From Chitinophagaceae bacterium (GTDB lineage: Bacteria > Bacteroidota > Bacteroidia > Chitinophagales > Chitinophagaceae), in NCBI GenBank assembly GCA_017307755.1, contig JAFKGQ010000009.1:124001-188000 (forward strand): 64,000 nt of DNA, given 5' to 3'. This document shows positions 1 to 9,181 of the stretch, one piece after another. Both the position numbers and the translations under genes were made by a program. Under the pieces are notes generated by a model, which saw only the letters and a program-made list of their open reading frames with translations, was not told where the DNA came from and did no database searches. The stretch's first letter is position 1. Each line of letters opens with the position of its first letter.

Positions 1-108
1 ATCCCGCCATTCATTTGGGACGCTTATTATGATCTCATCGACCGGAAGAATAACGTAGTATACGATCCGCAGTTATTGGATTCTTTACGGGTCGGAGCCG
101 GACTATAA
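1..108 (+). CDS. C-terminal fragment of a GH5-like endoglucanase (partial)
   Basis: An open frame runs from base 1 to a TAA at 106-108, giving the last 35 residues of a protein whose start lies outside the window. The fragment reads IPPFIWD, then LIDRKNNVVYD, then a short helix. This resembles the end of GH5 endoglucanases, where a W-D pair on the last barrel strand precedes an L-x-D-R-x-x-N segment and a final helix. The following gene begins only 10 bases later, so the two are probably in one operon with GH39, GH42, GH2 and GH97. The family call rests on a short tail and is tentative. Confidence 0.5.
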   Translation: MPPFIWDAYYDLIDRKNNVVYDPQLLDSLRVGAGL

Positions 109-118
109 ATAAAATAAG

Positions 119-1672
119 ATGAGAGGAATTCTTTTGTTTAGCGCGGCACTGTTCTCTTGCTGTTCAGTGATGCCGCAACGGCTGATAAATGCAGACTTTA
201 CAAGGGTTGAAGGGAAGATGAATACCATGTTCAATGAATGCGTCGGTGCGGGACGGGCTAATGAAGGACTCCGCGCCGACTGGCAGCAGCAGCTTGCCTA
301 CGTAAGAAAGGAATGCGGGTTCAAATACATCCGGATGCACGGGCTTTTGTCCGATGATATGGCGGTTTATTATGAGGATAAAAATGGGAAACCGGGTTAT
401 AATTTCATGTACATCGACGTTTTGTTCGATTTTTTACACAGCATCGGTATGAAACCCTTTGTGGAGCTGGGCTTTATGCCGTCGGGGCTTGCCAGCGGCG
501 GGAAGACCATCTTCTGGTGGCGGGGGAACGTAACTCCGCCGAGGGATTACGAGAAGTGGGGAGCGTTGATAAAGGCCCTTACGGCGCATTTTACCGAACG
601 ATACGGCGCCGATGAAGTAAAGACATGGTACTTCGAAGTTTGGAACGAGCCGAATCTCGACGGTTTCTGGGCCGGTAGCCAACAGGATTACTTTTCGCTG
701 TATACTTATAGCGCCAAAGCCATCAAGAGCGTCAATCCCGCGTATCGTGTCGGAGGACCTGGTACTGCCGGCGCTGCCTGGGAGCCGGAGATGATCGAAT
801 ACTGCTATAAGAACAAAGTTCCGCTGGACTTTATAAGCACGCATTCCTATGGTGTAAAGCAGGGGTACCTGGATGAGTTCGGCAACTCGGGTACTGTGCT
901 GGATAAAAATCCTATGAGCGTCAGCGGGGATGTGATCCAATCCCGGAAAGAGATCGCACTTTCGGCATTGCCCGGGCTGGAGCTGCATTACACCGAATGG
1001 AGCTCGTCCTATACGCCCGCCGACCCCCTTCATGACAGCTATCACGAGGCATCCTATGTATTGCAAAAGCTCAAACAGGTGGGTAAGGCCGCCAATTCCA
1101 TGTCGTATTGGGTCTTCACGGATATTTTTGAAGAGCCGGGTCCTCGTTTTACGCCCTTTCACGGTGGATTTGGCATGCTGACCATCCAGGGGATCAACAA
1201 ACCCGTGTTCTATTCCTATAAGTTCATGAACCAGTTGGGGAATATGGAATTGAAAAACAGCGATCCTTCTTCCTGGCTTTGCAGGGATCCCGCGGGCAAT
1301 TTCCAGGCGTTGGTCTGGGATTTCACCCATACGCATCCGGGGGATTCGGTACACAACCAGAAGTACTATATACAGGACCTGCCGGCAAAACCCAAAGGCA
1401 CGGTGAAAGTCCGGATCGAAAATGTCCCCGCCGGAATGTATGTACTGGAATTATATAAAGTGGGGTACAGGTGCAATGATGCTTATTCCACGTATCTGTC
1501 ATTGGGCAAGCCTGCATCGCTCAGCGGCCGGGAGGTGGACGCGATAAAGGATCTGAACGATGGGACGCCGGTGCTGAAGGAGATCGTCGAGGTTAAGAAC
1601 GGGGAGCCTTTTTCGAAAGAATTCGGGATCCGGGAGAACGATGTTTTTTTATTGAAGCTCATCAAACTTTAA
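119..1672 (+). CDS. GH39 family glycosidase, probable beta-xylosidase
   Basis: This 517-residue exported protein starts with a signal peptide (about residues 1-19). The (beta/alpha)8 barrel carries the GH39 signature WNEPNL, with E177 as the predicted acid/base. A second Glu in the strand ELHYTEW (E293) is the predicted nucleophile. GH39 members in this size range are beta-xylosidases or related retaining enzymes acting on short beta-linked oligosaccharides. A C-terminal beta-sandwich (about residues 380-517) matches the usual accessory domain. It lies 10 bases after the GH5-like fragment and 39 bases before GH42, so co-transcription is likely. Xylosidase is the best-known activity, but the exact sugar cannot be read from sequence. 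Confidence 0.85.
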   Translation: MRGILLFSAALFSCCSVMPQRLINADFTRVEGKMNTMFNECVGAGRANEGLRADWQQQLAYVRKECGFKYIRMHGLLSDDMAVYYEDKNGKPGYNFMYIDVLFDFLHSIGMKPFVELGFMPSGLASGGKTIFWWRGNVTPPRDYEKWGALIKALTAHFTERYGADEVKTWYFEVWNEPNLDGFWAGSQQDYFSLYTYSAKAIKSVNPAYRVGGPGTAGAAWEPEMIEYCYKNKVPLDFISTHSYGVKQGYLDEFGNSGTVLDKNPMSVSGDVIQSRKEIALSALPGLELHYTEWSSSYTPADPLHDSYHEASYVLQKLKQVGKAANSMSYWVFTDIFEEPGPRFTPFHGGFGMLTIQGINKPVFYSYKFMNQLGNMELKNSDPSSWLCRDPAGNFQALVWDFTHTHPGDSVHNQKYYIQDLPAKPKGTVKVRIENVPAGMYVLELYKVGYRCNDAYSTYLSLGKPASLSGREVDAIKDLNDGTPVLKEIVEVKNGEPFSKEFGIRENDVFLLKLIKL

Positions 1673-1711
1673 AGGGGTACGCATTGATCGTATATTGAAA
1701 CACTGTCCCAG

Positions 1712-3799
1712 ATGAAAAAATATGCACTACTGCTCACATTGACATCCGTGATCCTGGCGATGACGGCGCACGCACAGCAAGCCAGTCGTTTCTTCCCTGA
1801 AAAGGACCTGGTCACCACGGGTATCTATTATTATCCCGAACATTGGAAGGAAGACCAGTGGGAGCGCGATATCGCCAGGATTGCCGAAATGGGTTTTACG
1901 TTTGTCCACCTGGCGGAGTTTGCCTGGTTCAGGATGGAGCCCGAAGAAGGGAAGTTCAATTTTACATGGCTTGATAAAGTGCTAGGGCTCTGTGCGAAAT
2001 ACAAGCTCAAGGTACTGATGTGTACGCCCTCGGCCACCACTCCGGCATGGATGCGGACGGGCTATCCCGAAACCTTTGTAATGGACGGACATTATATCCG
2101 GGGCGAGCATGGTACGCGGGGACTGGGATCGATCGTCAATCCTGTCTATCGGCGGTTTGTGGAAAAGATCGTCACTGAAATGGCAAGGCGTTACGGGCGG
2201 GATGAAAATATCATCGGATGGCAGCTGGATAACGAACCCGATGCAAAACCCGACTACAGCCCTTCATCCCAGGAAGCGTTCAGGAAGTGGTTAAAGAACA
2301 AATACAAAACCATCGATGCGTTGAATGCCGCCTGGGGCGCCGCCTTCTGGAGCCAGTGGTATAATAATTTTGACCAGGTCATTATCCCCAATACCACCCT
2401 GGTGGGATGGTGGGGCAATAATCCTCATGCGTTACTGGACTTTAAACGGTATTCTGCGGACGCCCAGGCTGAATTCCTGGATCTTGAAGCCGGCATATTG
2501 CGGAAATTCATTTCCCCGGACCAGTTTGTAACCACCAATTACACTGCGGTCTGCACCGGAGCCGACCCCAGACGGACCAGGAAACTCGATTTTGCTACGT
2601 ATACGGCCTACCCCAACGGAGGTACAGATAATATCGGCGATCAGGGTTTTCGGCTCGGCAACAGCGGGGTCGTTCTTTTTGCCTCCGAATATTACAAGTC
2701 GGTGGGCGGATCCTCCGGAGTGATGGAGATGCAGCCCGGACCGGTGAACTGGGGTGGTTATAACCCGTTGCTGCTGCCTGGTACTGTCCGGATGTGGCTG
2801 TATCACAGTTTTGCGGCAGGGGGAAAACTTGCCTGCTCTTATAGGTTCCGTCAGATCAATTACAGCGCTGAGCAATATCATGCCGGCGTAATAAAAACGG
2901 ATGGAGTGACCGCTTCGCAGGGCGGAGAGGAGTATATACAATTTATGAAAGAGGTCAAAGAGCTGCGGCGGTTGTATAGGCCGGGCAGTAAGATGCCTGA
3001 AAAGCTGGCGGCCCGGCGGACGGCCATCCTCTGGGACCTGGAGAACTACTGGAGCATCGACAGGCAAAAGCAGACATTCCAATGGGATGCCTGGAACTAT
3101 CCGGTGAAGTTCATGCAACTTGCAAAAGGATTAGGCGCCCCGGTCGATGTAGTGGGGCCTACGGCCGACTTGACGAAATACAAAGTGGTCATCGTTCCGG
3201 CCTATGAAATGGTGGATTCATCATTGGTAAACAAATGGCGGGATTACGTTGCCGGCGGAGGGCATTTGATCATCACCTGCCGGACGGCGACCAAGGACTA
3301 CCAGGGGCATTTTTGGGAAGCCGGATGGGCCGCGCCTATATCGGGGCTTATCGGAGCGCATGTGAAAGGGAATGATATGCTTCCGGGCAATGGCAATGGC
3401 GATGTGCTGATGAAGTTGATGCATTACCGTTGGAACAACTGGGCGGACCTGCTCGAACCCGATACGGGCACGGAAGTCCTGGCGGTATTCGACAATCAGT
3501 TCTATAAGGGAACGCCAGCCGTAATAAAACGAAAGATCGGCAAAGGGACTGTGACCTACGTCGGAGCAGATACCGACGGGTCGGAACTTGAAAAAAGCTT
3601 ATTACGTGATGTCTATGTCGAAGCCGGGGCCAGCACGGATGATTATCCCCCCGGTGTGTATGTTTACTGGCGCGATGGCTTTTATATTGCCGTGAATTAT
3701 TCTTCCGGCGAGTATGCTATGAACCTGCCCGCCGATGCCAGGATACTCATAGGCGAAAGAATTTTAAAGCCCGCCGGAGTGCTGGTCTGGAGAGAATAA
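1712..3799 (+). CDS. GH42 beta-galactosidase
   Basis: A 695-residue protein with a signal peptide ending near AHAQQ (residues 18-23). The barrel opens with GIYYYPEHW, followed by the GH42 segment in which a Trp-containing E-P-E-E-G-K-F-N motif precedes the second helix. The acid/base is E175 in WQLDNEPD, and the likely nucleophile is E339 in VMEMQPGPVNW. A beta-galactosidase trimerisation-like domain (about 430-620) and a small C-terminal sandwich complete the normal GH42 plan. GH42 enzymes hydrolyse terminal beta-D-galactose (some act on alpha-L-arabinopyranose). Export to the periplasm and co-occurrence with GH2 suggest trimming of galactose side chains from imported oligosaccharides. Confidence 0.9.
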   Translation: MKKYALLLTLTSVILAMTAHAQQASRFFPEKDLVTTGIYYYPEHWKEDQWERDIARIAEMGFTFVHLAEFAWFRMEPEEGKFNFTWLDKVLGLCAKYKLKVLMCTPSATTPAWMRTGYPETFVMDGHYIRGEHGTRGLGSIVNPVYRRFVEKIVTEMARRYGRDENIIGWQLDNEPDAKPDYSPSSQEAFRKWLKNKYKTIDALNAAWGAAFWSQWYNNFDQVIIPNTTLVGWWGNNPHALLDFKRYSADAQAEFLDLEAGILRKFISPDQFVTTNYTAVCTGADPRRTRKLDFATYTAYPNGGTDNIGDQGFRLGNSGVVLFASEYYKSVGGSSGVMEMQPGPVNWGGYNPLLLPGTVRMWLYHSFAAGGKLACSYRFRQINYSAEQYHAGVIKTDGVTASQGGEEYIQFMKEVKELRRLYRPGSKMPEKLAARRTAILWDLENYWSIDRQKQTFQWDAWNYPVKFMQLAKGLGAPVDVVGPTADLTKYKVVIVPAYEMVDSSLVNKWRDYVAGGGHLIITCRTATKDYQGHFWEAGWAAPISGLIGAHVKGNDMLPGNGNGDVLMKLMHYRWNNWADLLEPDTGTEVLAVFDNQFYKGTPAVIKRKIGKGTVTYVGADTDGSELEKSLLRDVYVEAGASTDDYPPGVYVYWRDGFYIAVNYSSGEYAMNLPADARILIGERILKPAGVLVWRE

Positions 3800-3836
3800 T
3801 GGATGAACGCTTATTTAAAAGAGATAAATACATAAG

Positions 3837-6245
3837 ATGAAGAGTAGGGTATCGATAATTTTCTTTCTGGTCTTAATTGGCAATACTTCAGTTTTTTCTC
3901 AAAACCCAGGCGGTATTGCACGAAAACAGTTATTTGATTATATCTGGAAGTTCTTTTCAGGCGATACCGCCTCCGGAGGATCAAAGGACCTCGACGATAA
4001 AAGCTGGCGTAACCTTGATCTGCCGCATGATTGGAGCATCGAAGGGAAAGTAAGTCCTAAGAACCCGGCAAAAGGCGCCGGAGGTTACTTTCCAGCCGGA
4101 ATAGGCTGGTACCGGAAAAGGTTCATGGTTCCCGGTGAATGGAAAGGTAAAAGCATTGCTGTTTATTTTGAAGGGGTTTACATGAACGCCGAGGTTTTTA
4201 TCAATGGAAAGTCGCTTGGCGTCCGTCCTTATGGCTATTCGTCATTCACCTACGATCTTACTCCTTATCTTGATCCCGGCCATGAAAATGTTATAGCCGT
4301 CCGGGTAGATAATTCAAAACAGATAAATAGCCGGTGGTACAGCGGGTCAGGCATCTATCGTCATGTCTGGATGGTGGTGACGGACCTTGTGCATGTGGCA
4401 AATGGGGGAGTGCAGATTACTACCCCTGATGTCTCTTCAAAAAGGGCTGTCGTCCAGGTAAAGACACGGGTAAAGAACGAAACAGGTTCTGCCGCGAATA
4501 TTGTCCTAAGGACCCGGCTTTTGACCGGGAATGCTAAAAGTGCAGGAATGGGTCAAGCGAGGGTTGAACTAGCTGCCAATAGCGAAAAAGAGGTTGTTCA
4601 GATGGTGGAAGTGCCGGATCCTTTGCTCTGGACCCCCGAAACGCCTCATTTATACATGGCACAGGTGGAGGTGTTGAAAGGCAATAAGGTGATAGATGAA
4701 ACAAAAACCAATTTTGGGATACGTTCTTTACGTTTTACAAGCGCCGGTGGATTACAGCTCAATGGCAGGACGGTGAAGATCAACGGAGGCTGCGTACATC
4801 ACGACAACGGTTGTTTAGGCGCCGCGGCGTATGATCGGGCAGAGGAACGAAAGGTCGAGCTGTTGAGATCCGCAGGATTCAATGCGGTCCGTACTTCCCA
4901 CAACCCGCCTTCCGAAACATTCCTGGATGCCTGCGACAGATCAGGATTGCTGGTGATCGATGAAGCATTCGATTGCTGGAGGATAGGGAAGAACAAGCAG
5001 GATTATGCTGTATATTTTGATCAGTGGTGGAAGCGTGACCTGGAAACCATGGTCCTCCGGGATATAAACCATCCTTCCATCATACTGTGGAGCATAGGTA
5101 ATGAAATAGTGGAAAGGGGCGACCCCGAAGCCGTAAAGACAGCAAAAATGCTCGCAGGTACGATAAAGAAAATAGATACAACCCGCCCCGTGACCTCGGC
5201 GATCGTAGAAAATGGTAAAGATTGGGCGTTATTGGATCCGCTGATGGCTGCACACGATGTCGCCGGCTATAATTATCATTTGTATAATGCGCCGGTCGAC
5301 CACCAACGAGTGCCCGGACGTATCATCCTTCAGACAGAGTCCTATCCCAAGGATGCTTTTGCGAATTGGAAATTGGTGCAATATAATAGTTATGTCATTG
5401 GAGATTGCGTTTGGACCGCAATGGATTATTTAGGCGAGTCGGGGATAGGGCGTTGGTACTATTCGGGCGATGTGCCCGGTGAGCATTGGGAGAATGACCT
5501 TTTTCCATGGCATGGCGCATATTGCGGCGACATCGACCTCATCGGCCGGCGGAAGCCCATATCGCATTACAGGAACCTGCTGTATAATAATTCCGAGAAG
5601 CTTTATATGGCTGTCCGGGAACCCGAACCCGCGCCTCTTGAGATCAAAGAGACCTGGTGGTCGGTGTGGCCGACCTGGGAAAGCTGGACATGGCCCGGGT
5701 TTGAAGGGAAGGATATCCAGGTGGAAGTGTATTCAAAATATCCTAAAGTCAGGCTATATCTCAATGAAAGTCTCATAGGAGAAAGGCAGACGACAGAAGA
5801 ACAAGGATACAAGGCCTCCTTTTCAGTACCCTATGCGCGGGGTGTTTTAAAAGCCATTGGCGTGGAGAATGCTGCGGCAACCGATTCAACTATTTTGCAA
5901 ACTTCGGGTGATGCCGCCAATATTAAACTGATCGCTGATAAGAAAGAAATGGCGGCGGATGGACAGGATCTGATCTATGTTACCGTTGAGATAACGGATA
6001 AAGATGGAATATTCCAGCCTAATGCCGCCAACCGGCTGCATTTTAAAATTGACGGGCCCGGTATAATTGCCGGTGTGGATAATGCGGATATGAAGGACAC
6101 GGACAAATATGCGGCGGATGACCGTAAAGCATGGCACGGACGGGCATTGGCGGTCATTAGAAGCACCCGCCACGCCGGGGAAGTTAAACTTACGGTGACA
6201 TCGCAAGGTTTGTCCGGTGCTTACTTGAATATTGAAACAAAATAA
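3837..6245 (+). CDS. GH2 beta-galactosidase with DUF4982 and C-terminal domain 5
   Basis: An 802-residue protein with a signal peptide (about 1-22). The order is sugar-binding jelly roll (about 30-180), immunoglobulin-like domain (about 190-295), TIM barrel (about 300-590), DUF4982-type domain (about 610-680) and a GH2 C5-type sandwich (about 695-800). The acid/base is E423 in WSIGNEIVE and the nucleophile is E501 in ILQTESYP. The segment WYSGSGIYRHVW is typical of Bacteroidota beta-galactosidases. It starts 37 bases after GH42 and ends 2 bases before GH97, so these three are very likely co-translated. The substrate could also be beta-glucuronide or beta-mannoside, but the DUF4982 layout favours galactosidase. 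Confidence 0.88.
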   Translation: MKSRVSIIFFLVLIGNTSVFSQNPGGIARKQLFDYIWKFFSGDTASGGSKDLDDKSWRNLDLPHDWSIEGKVSPKNPAKGAGGYFPAGIGWYRKRFMVPGEWKGKSIAVYFEGVYMNAEVFINGKSLGVRPYGYSSFTYDLTPYLDPGHENVIAVRVDNSKQINSRWYSGSGIYRHVWMVVTDLVHVANGGVQITTPDVSSKRAVVQVKTRVKNETGSAANIVLRTRLLTGNAKSAGMGQARVELAANSEKEVVQMVEVPDPLLWTPETPHLYMAQVEVLKGNKVIDETKTNFGIRSLRFTSAGGLQLNGRTVKINGGCVHHDNGCLGAAAYDRAEERKVELLRSAGFNAVRTSHNPPSETFLDACDRSGLLVIDEAFDCWRIGKNKQDYAVYFDQWWKRDLETMVLRDINHPSIILWSIGNEIVERGDPEAVKTAKMLAGTIKKIDTTRPVTSAIVENGKDWALLDPLMAAHDVAGYNYHLYNAPVDHQRVPGRIILQTESYPKDAFANWKLVQYNSYVIGDCVWTAMDYLGESGIGRWYYSGDVPGEHWENDLFPWHGAYCGDIDLIGRRKPISHYRNLLYNNSEKLYMAVREPEPAPLEIKETWWSVWPTWESWTWPGFEGKDIQVEVYSKYPKVRLYLNESLIGERQTTEEQGYKASFSVPYARGVLKAIGVENAAATDSTILQTSGDAANIKLIADKKEMAADGQDLIYVTVEITDKDGIFQPNAANRLHFKIDGPGIIAGVDNADMKDTDKYAADDRKAWHGRALAVIRSTRHAGEVKLTVTSQGLSGAYLNIETK

Positions 6246-6247
6246 TT

Positions 6248-8197
6248 ATGAGATATATTTCCCTGCCCGTGATCTTTGTCTTATTTTTTTGTCAGACCGT
6301 CATCAGCCAGGACCTTTCGCTCGCATCACCCGGCGGACGCATCCTCTTTCACCTGGTCAACGATACCGGCGGGCTTGTCTACAGTATCAATTTTCAGCAA
6401 AAGGAGATCGTTTCCCGGGGGCGCATGGGGTGTGAGTTTATGAGAGAGCCGGCTTTGGGAACAGGGCTTTCCATAGTGAAGAAGGAAACACTCGCTGTCA
6501 GGAACACCTGGTACCCCACAGTCCGTGTCAAAAGGGCACGGATGGACGACCGGTACAACGCCTTGCGGCTCTCGTTAAAAGAGGACACCGGCCTGCGCAG
6601 GTCCATGGAGTTGGAAGTGCGGGCCTATGATGATGGCATTGCCTTCCGTTATAAGTTGCCTGCCGCCGGCGTGATAGGCGACAGGGTCATTGTCCGGGAG
6701 TTGACAGGGTTTCCATTCCCCGACGATGCAAAGGCATGGGTGGCTCAATACGGTGGTTATGCCTCTTCCCAGGAGTCCGAGTTCAAGCCTGTCCGGCTTC
6801 GCGATCTTACCCGGCAGACAGTGGCGGGCCTTCCCATGCTGATCGAGGTGGATACGGCTGTTTTTGCGGCTATCACGGAAGCCGTGATCGATCATTATCC
6901 GGGCTCCTACATCGGCAGCGATTCCCTGCAGGATGGCCGGGTGATGCTGACCACCCGGCTTGCCCCGCTGCCCGGCGAGCCGGCGGACGGTGCAAAGGCC
7001 CGGTTCGACGACAGCGTCTATACGCCCTGGCGGGTGATCATGCTGGCTGAAACCCCCGGACGGCTGATAGAATCCGGGATCGTCGAAAATTTGAATCCGC
7101 CTTGCGCCATAAAGGACCCGTCCTGGATAAAGCCCGGCATCAGCGCGTGGGATCATTGGTGGAGCGGCGAGGTCAAAATGGATATGCCTACCATCAAACA
7201 ATATATAGATCTGGCAGCCCGCCAGGGTTGGCCTTATATGCTGATCGACTGGCAGTGGTATGGACCTTTTAACGATCCGCGCGCCGATATTACCCGGGCT
7301 GCACCGCAACTTGATATGCCCGCGCTGCTGGCTTATGCCGCCGGCAAGCATGTCAGGTTGTGGCTCTGGCTGTATAGCACAGACGTCAACAGGAATAACA
7401 ACTACAAAAAGGCATTCGCGCTGTACGAAAAATGGGGAATAGCCGGGATCAAGATCGATTTTATGGACAGGGATGACCAGGAAATGGTCGATTGGTACAG
7501 AAGGATCATCAAGGCCGCCGCCGATCACCATCTCCTCATTGACCTTCACGGCGCTTATAAACCGGACGGCATCAGCCGTACCTATCCGAATATACTTACC
7601 CGGGAGGGCGTGATGGGAGAGGAGTACAGCAAGTTTTCCAACAGGATAACGCCCGAACATAACGTCACGCTTCCCTTTACCCGGATGCTGGCAGGTCCGA
7701 TGGACTATACGCCGGGCGGTTTTATCAATGTCACGCCCGATGCTTTCCGCCAGGGTGTGCCAACCGAGGTCAAGAATACGCGGGCGGCAGAACTGTCCAA
7801 ATTCGTCATTTACGAAAGCCCCTTTACGGTCTATTGTGACGCCCCTGAACACATACTTGGTCAGCCCGGCGCCGATTTTCTCCGTCAAGTAAAGACTGTC
7901 TGGGATGATACGAAGGTGTTGGCGGGCTATCCCGGCAAATATATTGTCGTTGCCAAACGCAGCGGCAGCAGGTGGTTCATCGGGGCAATGACCAACGGGG
8001 AAGCCCGGGATATCACTTTAAACCTCGACTTCCTGCTCAAAGGCGAGTACCAGCTGGTGAGCTGGGAAGATGCGACGGATGCCGGCGCACTTCCTCAAAA
8101 CCTGCTAAAAAGGACGCGAAAGATCGCCGCCGGGTCTTCGCTGCGGTTCACCATGGCAAAGGGAGGCGGTTTCGTAGGCTATCTTGACAGGCGATGA
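6248..8197 (+). CDS. GH97 retaining-type alpha-galactosidase
   Basis: A 649-residue exported enzyme (signal peptide about 1-20). It has the GH97 N-terminal beta-supersandwich (about 22-290), the catalytic barrel (about 295-560) and a C-terminal sandwich. GH97 splits into inverting alpha-glucosidases (SusB type, no Asp nucleophile) and retaining alpha-galactosidases with an Asp nucleophile. Here D404 in GIKIDFMD supplies that Asp, and E453 in LTREGVMGEE is the probable acid/base, so a retaining alpha-galactosidase is expected. The block PEHNVTLPFTRM is a GH97 hallmark. It is the last gene of the first operon and meets the AraC gene tail to tail with a 7-base gap. A second GH97 lies at 50461. 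Confidence 0.85.
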   Translation: MRYISLPVIFVLFFCQTVISQDLSLASPGGRILFHLVNDTGGLVYSINFQQKEIVSRGRMGCEFMREPALGTGLSIVKKETLAVRNTWYPTVRVKRARMDDRYNALRLSLKEDTGLRRSMELEVRAYDDGIAFRYKLPAAGVIGDRVIVRELTGFPFPDDAKAWVAQYGGYASSQESEFKPVRLRDLTRQTVAGLPMLIEVDTAVFAAITEAVIDHYPGSYIGSDSLQDGRVMLTTRLAPLPGEPADGAKARFDDSVYTPWRVIMLAETPGRLIESGIVENLNPPCAIKDPSWIKPGISAWDHWWSGEVKMDMPTIKQYIDLAARQGWPYMLIDWQWYGPFNDPRADITRAAPQLDMPALLAYAAGKHVRLWLWLYSTDVNRNNNYKKAFALYEKWGIAGIKIDFMDRDDQEMVDWYRRIIKAAADHHLLIDLHGAYKPDGISRTYPNILTREGVMGEEYSKFSNRITPEHNVTLPFTRMLAGPMDYTPGGFINVTPDAFRQGVPTEVKNTRAAELSKFVIYESPFTVYCDAPEHILGQPGADFLRQVKTVWDDTKVLAGYPGKYIVVAKRSGSRWFIGAMTNGEARDITLNLDFLLKGEYQLVSWEDATDAGALPQNLLKRTRKIAAGSSLRFTMAKGGGFVGYLDRR

Positions 8198-8204
8198 GGA
8201 TCAA

Positions 8205-9080
8205 TCAAACCAGCTCGCTCCTCTTCCTGTATTCACCGGGTGTCAAACCTGTGACCTTTTTAAAGATCTTTGTGAAATAGGGGAGGCTTTCGAACCCCGT
8301 AGCCTCCGCGATCTGCGTGTATGAAAGCCGGGTAGTGGCGATCAGGTATTGCGCGCGTTCAATCCTTTTCACGTGTATATAATTCAACGGTCTTTCCCCG
8401 GTGTACCGGAGGAACAGTCTTGAAAAATAGTCCTGGTGAAGATTGGCCTTTTTTGCCAGTGTGCTTACGGTGAGGTGGTTTTTAAGGTTCTGCCGGATAT
8501 GACTGATGGATTCAAGGATCTTCGACGGCATGGGGTGGGGGTCCCCGGACTTGAACTGCCGGGAGCCGATGAAGCGGGAGATGAGCTGGTATATGATGCC
8601 TTGCGTCTCTATCAGGCAAGCGTCGCTGGCCAGGCTGTTGAGTTCCTGGTAACGCTTGTAGTACACATTCCTTTCATATACTTTCGGATTGTCGGACCGG
8701 TTGATCCCCCGGCCGGGATTTATCTCCAGCAGGCGTTTGAAGTTTATGACATCTATATCGCGGGCTTGTACCTTTATCACCTTCCGGTTGTTCTCAAAAA
8801 GGGATAGGCCATTCGGCGACTCTTCAAAGAAATGCAGGAAATGCTGGCTGAGGTAGTGGTCACAGCAAAGATGGCACAGTGTAAAACTGGGAATGATATA
8901 GAGGTGGTCTTTTTCAAGCCTGCATTTCTCTTTTGTGCTGATGATAAAACCTTCCCCTTCGTCGATGTAATAGATCCTGAAATAGGGGCTGACCACATGG
9001 GTATAATTCCATTTCTCGTCGAGTCTGACATAGTCTGCATGCAGCAGGGAGAAAGTATGCCCCAACCATCTTTTGTCCAT
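8205..9080 (-). CDS. AraC family transcriptional regulator
   Basis: A 291-residue cytoplasmic regulator. The N-terminal half (about 25-110) looks like a cupin sugar-sensing domain, and the C-terminal 100 residues form two helix-turn-helix units. The second unit contains the AraC signature around FESLPYFTKIFKKVTGLTPGEYRKR. The start is an ATG at 9078-9080. It is transcribed away from the GH29 fucosidase across a 101-base gap, the common arrangement for an AraC activator and its target. The inducing sugar cannot be inferred. Confidence 0.88.
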   Translation of the reverse strand: MDKRWLGHTFSLLHADYVRLDEKWNYTHVVSPYFRIYYIDEGEGFIISTKEKCRLEKDHLYIIPSFTLCHLCCDHYLSQHFLHFFEESPNGLSLFENNRKVIKVQARDIDVINFKRLLEINPGRGINRSDNPKVYERNVYYKRYQELNSLASDACLIETQGIIYQLISRFIGSRQFKSGDPHPMPSKILESISHIRQNLKNHLTVSTLAKKANLHQDYFSRLFLRYTGERPLNYIHVKRIERAQYLIATTRLSYTQIAEATGFESLPYFTKIFKKVTGLTPGEYRKRSELV

Positions 9081-9158
9081 ATATGGTAAGGTACAAAAAA
9101 GTCGGATTTGTAGAAAAGAAAGTCTTTTTGGTACAAGGTTGTAAGACAGGGCAGGTTC

Positions 9159-9166
9159 TAAATTTG
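9159..9166 (+). promoter_or_regulatory. Candidate -7 promoter box for the GH29 gene
   Basis: TAAATTTG matches the Bacteroidota -7 consensus TANNTTTG exactly. A TTG lies at 9139-9141, which leaves a 17-base spacer, slightly shorter than the usual 19-21. The predicted transcript would start near 9172 with a leader of about 10 bases before the ATG at 9182. The weak -33 element fits a promoter that needs the divergent AraC activator. Confidence 0.45.
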
Positions 9167-9181
9167 TAGAAATTGCTTGTT

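Noticed and set aside
6575..7888. A 437-codon open frame on the minus strand
   Set aside because: It is antisense to the GH97 gene, which has complete family motifs. No start-region or domain evidence supports it.
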